Source of the DNA: Parapedobacter indicus
GTDB lineage: Bacteria; Bacteroidota; Bacteroidia; Sphingobacteriales; Sphingobacteriaceae
Direction of reading: 5' to 3'
Length of the DNA: 64,000 nucleotides
NCBI RefSeq assembly: GCF_900113765.1
Contig: NZ_FOQO01000011.1
Span: forward strand, 164,558-228,557
Both the position numbers and the translations under genes were made by a program. The notes under the pieces were generated by a model that was not told the DNA's origin, did not search any database, and worked only from the letters and a program-made list of their open reading frames with translations. This document shows, in pieces, positions 62,152 to 64,000 of the stretch (position 1 is the stretch's first letter; each line of letters opens with the position of its first letter).

Positions 62152-62529
62152 ATGAGCGAAACAAACAACGACATATTGACGAGAGGCGAGGAGATTACCC
62201 AAACTTACTTTCAGTTTTTGGATAAACACATTGCTGACGTCATTTCGGGTACGGTAAGCGACTTTATGGAAATCAACCAGATAGCAGGTGAGCTGTTCAT
62301 AACCCACAAACATCTGACGGATACCGTACAAAAAGAAACGGGGAATCATCCCTGTTATTTTTATGACCTCAAAATCATCGAGCAGGCAAAACAAATGCTT
62401 TCCGAAACCGATAAATCCGTTTCCGGGATAGCCCGCATACTCACGTACGACCCTTCCAATTTCTCCAAATTTTTCAAGAAATTTACCGGACAAACCCCAG
62501 GGAAATTCCGGAAAGGAACCAACAGGTAA
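62152..62529 (+). CDS. minimal AraC-type regulator (HTH domain only)
   Basis: 125 residues from ATG 62152. After a short polar N-terminus (about 20 residues), nearly the whole protein is the AraC DNA-binding domain. The first HTH is around EINQIAGELFITHKHLTDTV and the second around SVSGIARILTYDPSNFSKFF, then FTGQTPGKFRK. There is no separate ligand domain, as in MarA/SoxS-type proteins. It is likely controlled by level rather than by ligand. Its own promoter and that of the SDR gene share the same site, so autoregulation plus SDR control is expected. Confidence 0.9.
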   Translation: MSETNNDILTRGEEITQTYFQFLDKHIADVISGTVSDFMEINQIAGELFITHKHLTDTVQKETGNHPCYFYDLKIIEQAKQMLSETDKSVSGIARILTYDPSNFSKFFKKFTGQTPGKFRKGTNR

Positions 62530-62534
62530 AAGTT

Positions 62535-62579
62535 CCGAAAAGTTCACCACGAAATAAATAAAGCGTCTTGCCATCTTTG
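62535..62579 (+). promoter_or_regulatory. AraC-box promoter of the SDR gene
   Basis: CCGAAAAGTTCACCA (62535-62549), 22 nt, CATCTTTG (62572-62579), the same as before the regulator gene. A second AAAGTTCC half-site lies 10 bp upstream of AAAGTTCA (19 bp in the other promoter). The motif begins 6 nt after the regulator stop. Confidence 0.7.
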
Positions 62580-62613
62580 TAATATTAATTGCAAACATTT
62601 AATATTCAATGAG

Positions 62614-63369
62614 ATGGAAATAAATGATTTAAACGGAAAAGTGGTTTTAATTGCAGGAGGTGCAAAAAATTTGGGGGGCTTATTAAGTCGTGACTTTGCG
62701 GCTAAAGGCGCAAAGGTAGTTATCCATTACAACAGCGACAGTACAAAAGCAGATGCTGAAAACACGTTGGCGGCTATTACTAATGCAGGCGGAGAAGCCA
62801 TTTTATTTCAGGCAGACCTGACCGATGTACGGAATATTACCAAACTTTTTGACGCGGCTATCGAGAAATTCGGGGGTGTTGATATTGCGATTAACACCGT
62901 CGGTAAGGTGTTGAAAAAGCCATTTGGGGATACCACGGAAGCGGAATACGACAGCATGAGCGACATCAATTCCAAGGTGGCGTATTTCTTCATTCAGGAA
63001 GCCGGTAAGAAGTTAAATGACAACGGTAAAATCAATACCATTGTCACTTCGTTGCTGGCTGCATTTACGGGATATTACTCAACGTATGCAGGTGCAAAAG
63101 CGCCGGTAGAACATTTTACCAGAGCGGCATCCAAAGAATTTGGTCCACGCGGCATTTCCGTAACGGCGGTTGCCCCCGGTCCGATGGACACGCCTTTCTT
63201 CTACGGACAGGAAAGCGAGGATGCGGTGGCTTATCACAAATCGGCATCTGATTTGGGCGGACTGACGGACATCAAAGATATTGCTCCGCTGGTGGAGTTT
63301 TTGGTAACCGATGGTTGGTGGATTACTGGACAAACCATTTTTGCAAATGGTGGTTATACCACGCGGTAA
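62614..63369 (+). CDS. short-chain dehydrogenase/reductase
   Basis: 251 residues. Cofactor turn GGAKNLGG (in place of the usual GxxxGIG), NTVG in place of NNAG, Ser in IVTSLLAAF, YxxxK in STYAGAK, and VAPGPMDTPFF. It is a classical SDR with a less common cofactor turn. Substrate unknown. Downstream of the small AraC regulator, which appears to control it; in other bacteria such pairs answer to electrophiles or aldehydes (inference). Confidence 0.9.
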   Translation: MEINDLNGKVVLIAGGAKNLGGLLSRDFAAKGAKVVIHYNSDSTKADAENTLAAITNAGGEAILFQADLTDVRNITKLFDAAIEKFGGVDIAINTVGKVLKKPFGDTTEAEYDSMSDINSKVAYFFIQEAGKKLNDNGKINTIVTSLLAAFTGYYSTYAGAKAPVEHFTRAASKEFGPRGISVTAVAPGPMDTPFFYGQESEDAVAYHKSASDLGGLTDIKDIAPLVEFLVTDGWWITGQTIFANGGYTTR

Positions 63370-63401
63370 TTAACAAGACCGGTTATATGAATGTAGGCGG
63401 A

Positions 63402-63439
63402 GGCTGTCTCAAAAGTAAATTGAGGCAGCCTTGTTTTTC
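63402..63439 (+). terminator. intrinsic terminator of the SDR gene
   Basis: GGCTGTCTCAA (63402-63412), 7-nt loop, TTGAGGCAGCC (63420-63430; one G-T pair), T tract 63431-63439. The same words occur at the ends of some Bacteroidota insertion sequences, but no transposase is attached here. Confidence 0.8.
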
Positions 63440-63730
63440 TGTTGTTTTTCCTAGGTTTTATCCACGATTTGTTGGATAATTGTGGGTAACTATATAATAT
63501 CAACTTCTCGTCGATTTTTGGCGCTTTGCGCATAGGAAGTAATTTTGGCTTTTTACGACGACCAGATAGCACAGCAAACCCTTCGATCAGTAGCTTGAGA
63601 CGGAAACCTCCTGAACACAATGTATTGACATGAGTAAATAAATCACGAGCATTATTAGCAGTTTTGGTCAATTTCAAGCATTGGTACAAAGGTACTAAAA
63701 ATGCTTTTAAGGTGTGGTTTAAACCCCATC
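63440..63730. other. region without an assignable gene
   Basis: A minus-strand open frame covers about 63689-63354, but it has no ATG, runs through the SDR terminator and has no recognised domain, so I do not call a gene. A perfect palindrome GGTTTAAACC lies at 63716-63725. The lower GC content and lack of genes suggest debris or the edge of an accessory region. Confidence 0.35.
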
Positions 63731-63761
63731 TTGCAACTCATGTCAAATTTGGCTATATTTG
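63731..63761 (+). promoter_or_regulatory. promoter at the right end
   Basis: TTG (63731-63733), 20-nt spacer, TATATTTG (63754-63761). A good fit to the group consensus. Expected start near 63768, 15 nt before the ATG of the small ORF. Confidence 0.65.
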
Positions 63762-63782
63762 TACGTATCAAATTTTCAAGGT

Positions 63783-63969
63783 ATGAAAACAACGATCAAC
63801 GCACCTTCTGTAAACGCTGTAATCCGATTATTTAACCAGCTTGGCAAGGCCGATAAAATACATTAAGCTACAACAAGCATTACGTTTTATCGAGCTAATA
63901 TTACCTAACCCGTTGTGCGGTTTAAACAGCAAGCGCATGTTTCAACCTGTTAATATTTCTGTTGTTTAA
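63783..63969 (+). pseudogene. possible small gene broken by a frameshift
   Basis: ATG 63783 begins 27 codons (MKTTINAPSVNAVIRLFNQL, then GKADKIH) ending at TAA 63864-63866. A second frame, shifted by +1, continues with sense-like codons (LQQALRFIELILPNPLCGLN) to TAA at 63967-63969. Joined, they give a protein of about 60 residues of basic, helical character. With a good promoter in front, a real short protein with a frameshift or a sequencing error is possible, as is a 27-residue peptide alone. Family not recognised. Confidence 0.3.
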
Positions 63970-64000
63970 AAAGTTCGTGTACTGCAATACTGCTACTGCG

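Noticed and set aside
63402..63439. GGCTGTCTCAA/TTGAGGCAGCC as an insertion-sequence end
   Set aside because: Similar words occur at IS termini, but here they form a compact hairpin with a T tract right after the SDR gene and no transposase is nearby, so a terminator is simpler.
63354..63689. 111-codon minus-strand frame as a gene
   Set aside because: It starts with TTG, has no domain, runs through the SDR terminator hairpin and overlaps the SDR stop.
1..64000. CRISPR array, prophage or complete IS element
   Set aside because: No spaced direct repeats of CRISPR type, no phage structural genes, no integrase or transposase seen.

Overview
The window looks like a chromosomal segment of a member of the Bacteroidota, most likely Sphingobacteriaceae (Parapedobacter/Olivibacter/Sphingobacterium-like; the genus is a guess). 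The evidence is the family content (type III glutamine synthetase, DUF3276, a XusABC-type siderophore operon, an LptD-like protein with a Bacteroidota outline, LytS/LytTR pairs) and recurrent promoters of the Bacteroidota type: TTTG or TTG, about 20 nt, then TAnnTTTG. I found that promoter pattern in front of metY, the LiaF-like operon, the pirin gene, tRNA-Leu, the LOG gene and a small ORF at the right end. It fixes several start codons. No phage, complete insertion sequence or CRISPR array is visible.

Layout. 0-4.3 kb: a minus-strand methionine/homoserine operon metY-metX-hom behind a SAM-I riboswitch. Between riboswitch and metY lies a 33-codon reading frame ending in a cysteine cluster, overlapping alternative base-pairings that look like an attenuator. 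4.3-7.1 kb: DUF2721 membrane protein and glnN. 7.1-13.4 kb: secreted S9 peptidase and a YbbAP-like ABC pair. 13.4-17.6 kb: LiaF-like protein, LytS-type kinase, LytTR regulator and a serine beta-lactamase-like hydrolase, all on the minus strand. 17.8-23 kb: PUR-family protein, zinc metallopeptidase, FabG plus a LuxE/PaaK-like enzyme, pirin, DUF3606 and an AlkB-like oxygenase. 23-23.8 kb holds gene debris. 23.8-25.5 kb: cysE-cysM. 25.5-28.3 kb: tex and tatA. 28.3-34.6 kb: XusABC-type siderophore operon with a divergent AraC regulator, then a MATE pump. 36-45 kb: E2 acyltransferase, cinA, lptD, amidase, MlaD, tRNA-Leu and trigger factor. 45-52.4 kb: NlpE/META lipoprotein, P-type ATPase, endonuclease V, an MRJP-like protein and two aldo/keto reductases. 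52.5-57.8 kb: a lipoprotein, then a tight three-gene cluster of exported proteins of unknown function. 58-62 kb: aldose epimerase-like, Nudix, LOG, and an ABC pair. 62-63.4 kb: a minimal AraC regulator and an SDR enzyme that share the same promoter architecture.

How the parts connect. Sulfur amino acid synthesis is split between metY-metX-hom and cysE-cysM. The metY leader appears able to sense SAM and, by inference, cysteine supply. The envelope genes (lptD, amidase, MlaD, LiaF-like system, NlpE) reflect a Gram-negative surface. The most interesting signals are the Cys-rich leader ORF with attenuator, the duplicated AraC-box promoters at 62.1 and 62.5 kb, the palindrome built into the pirin promoter, and the uncharacterised exported-protein cluster at 53-57.8 kb.
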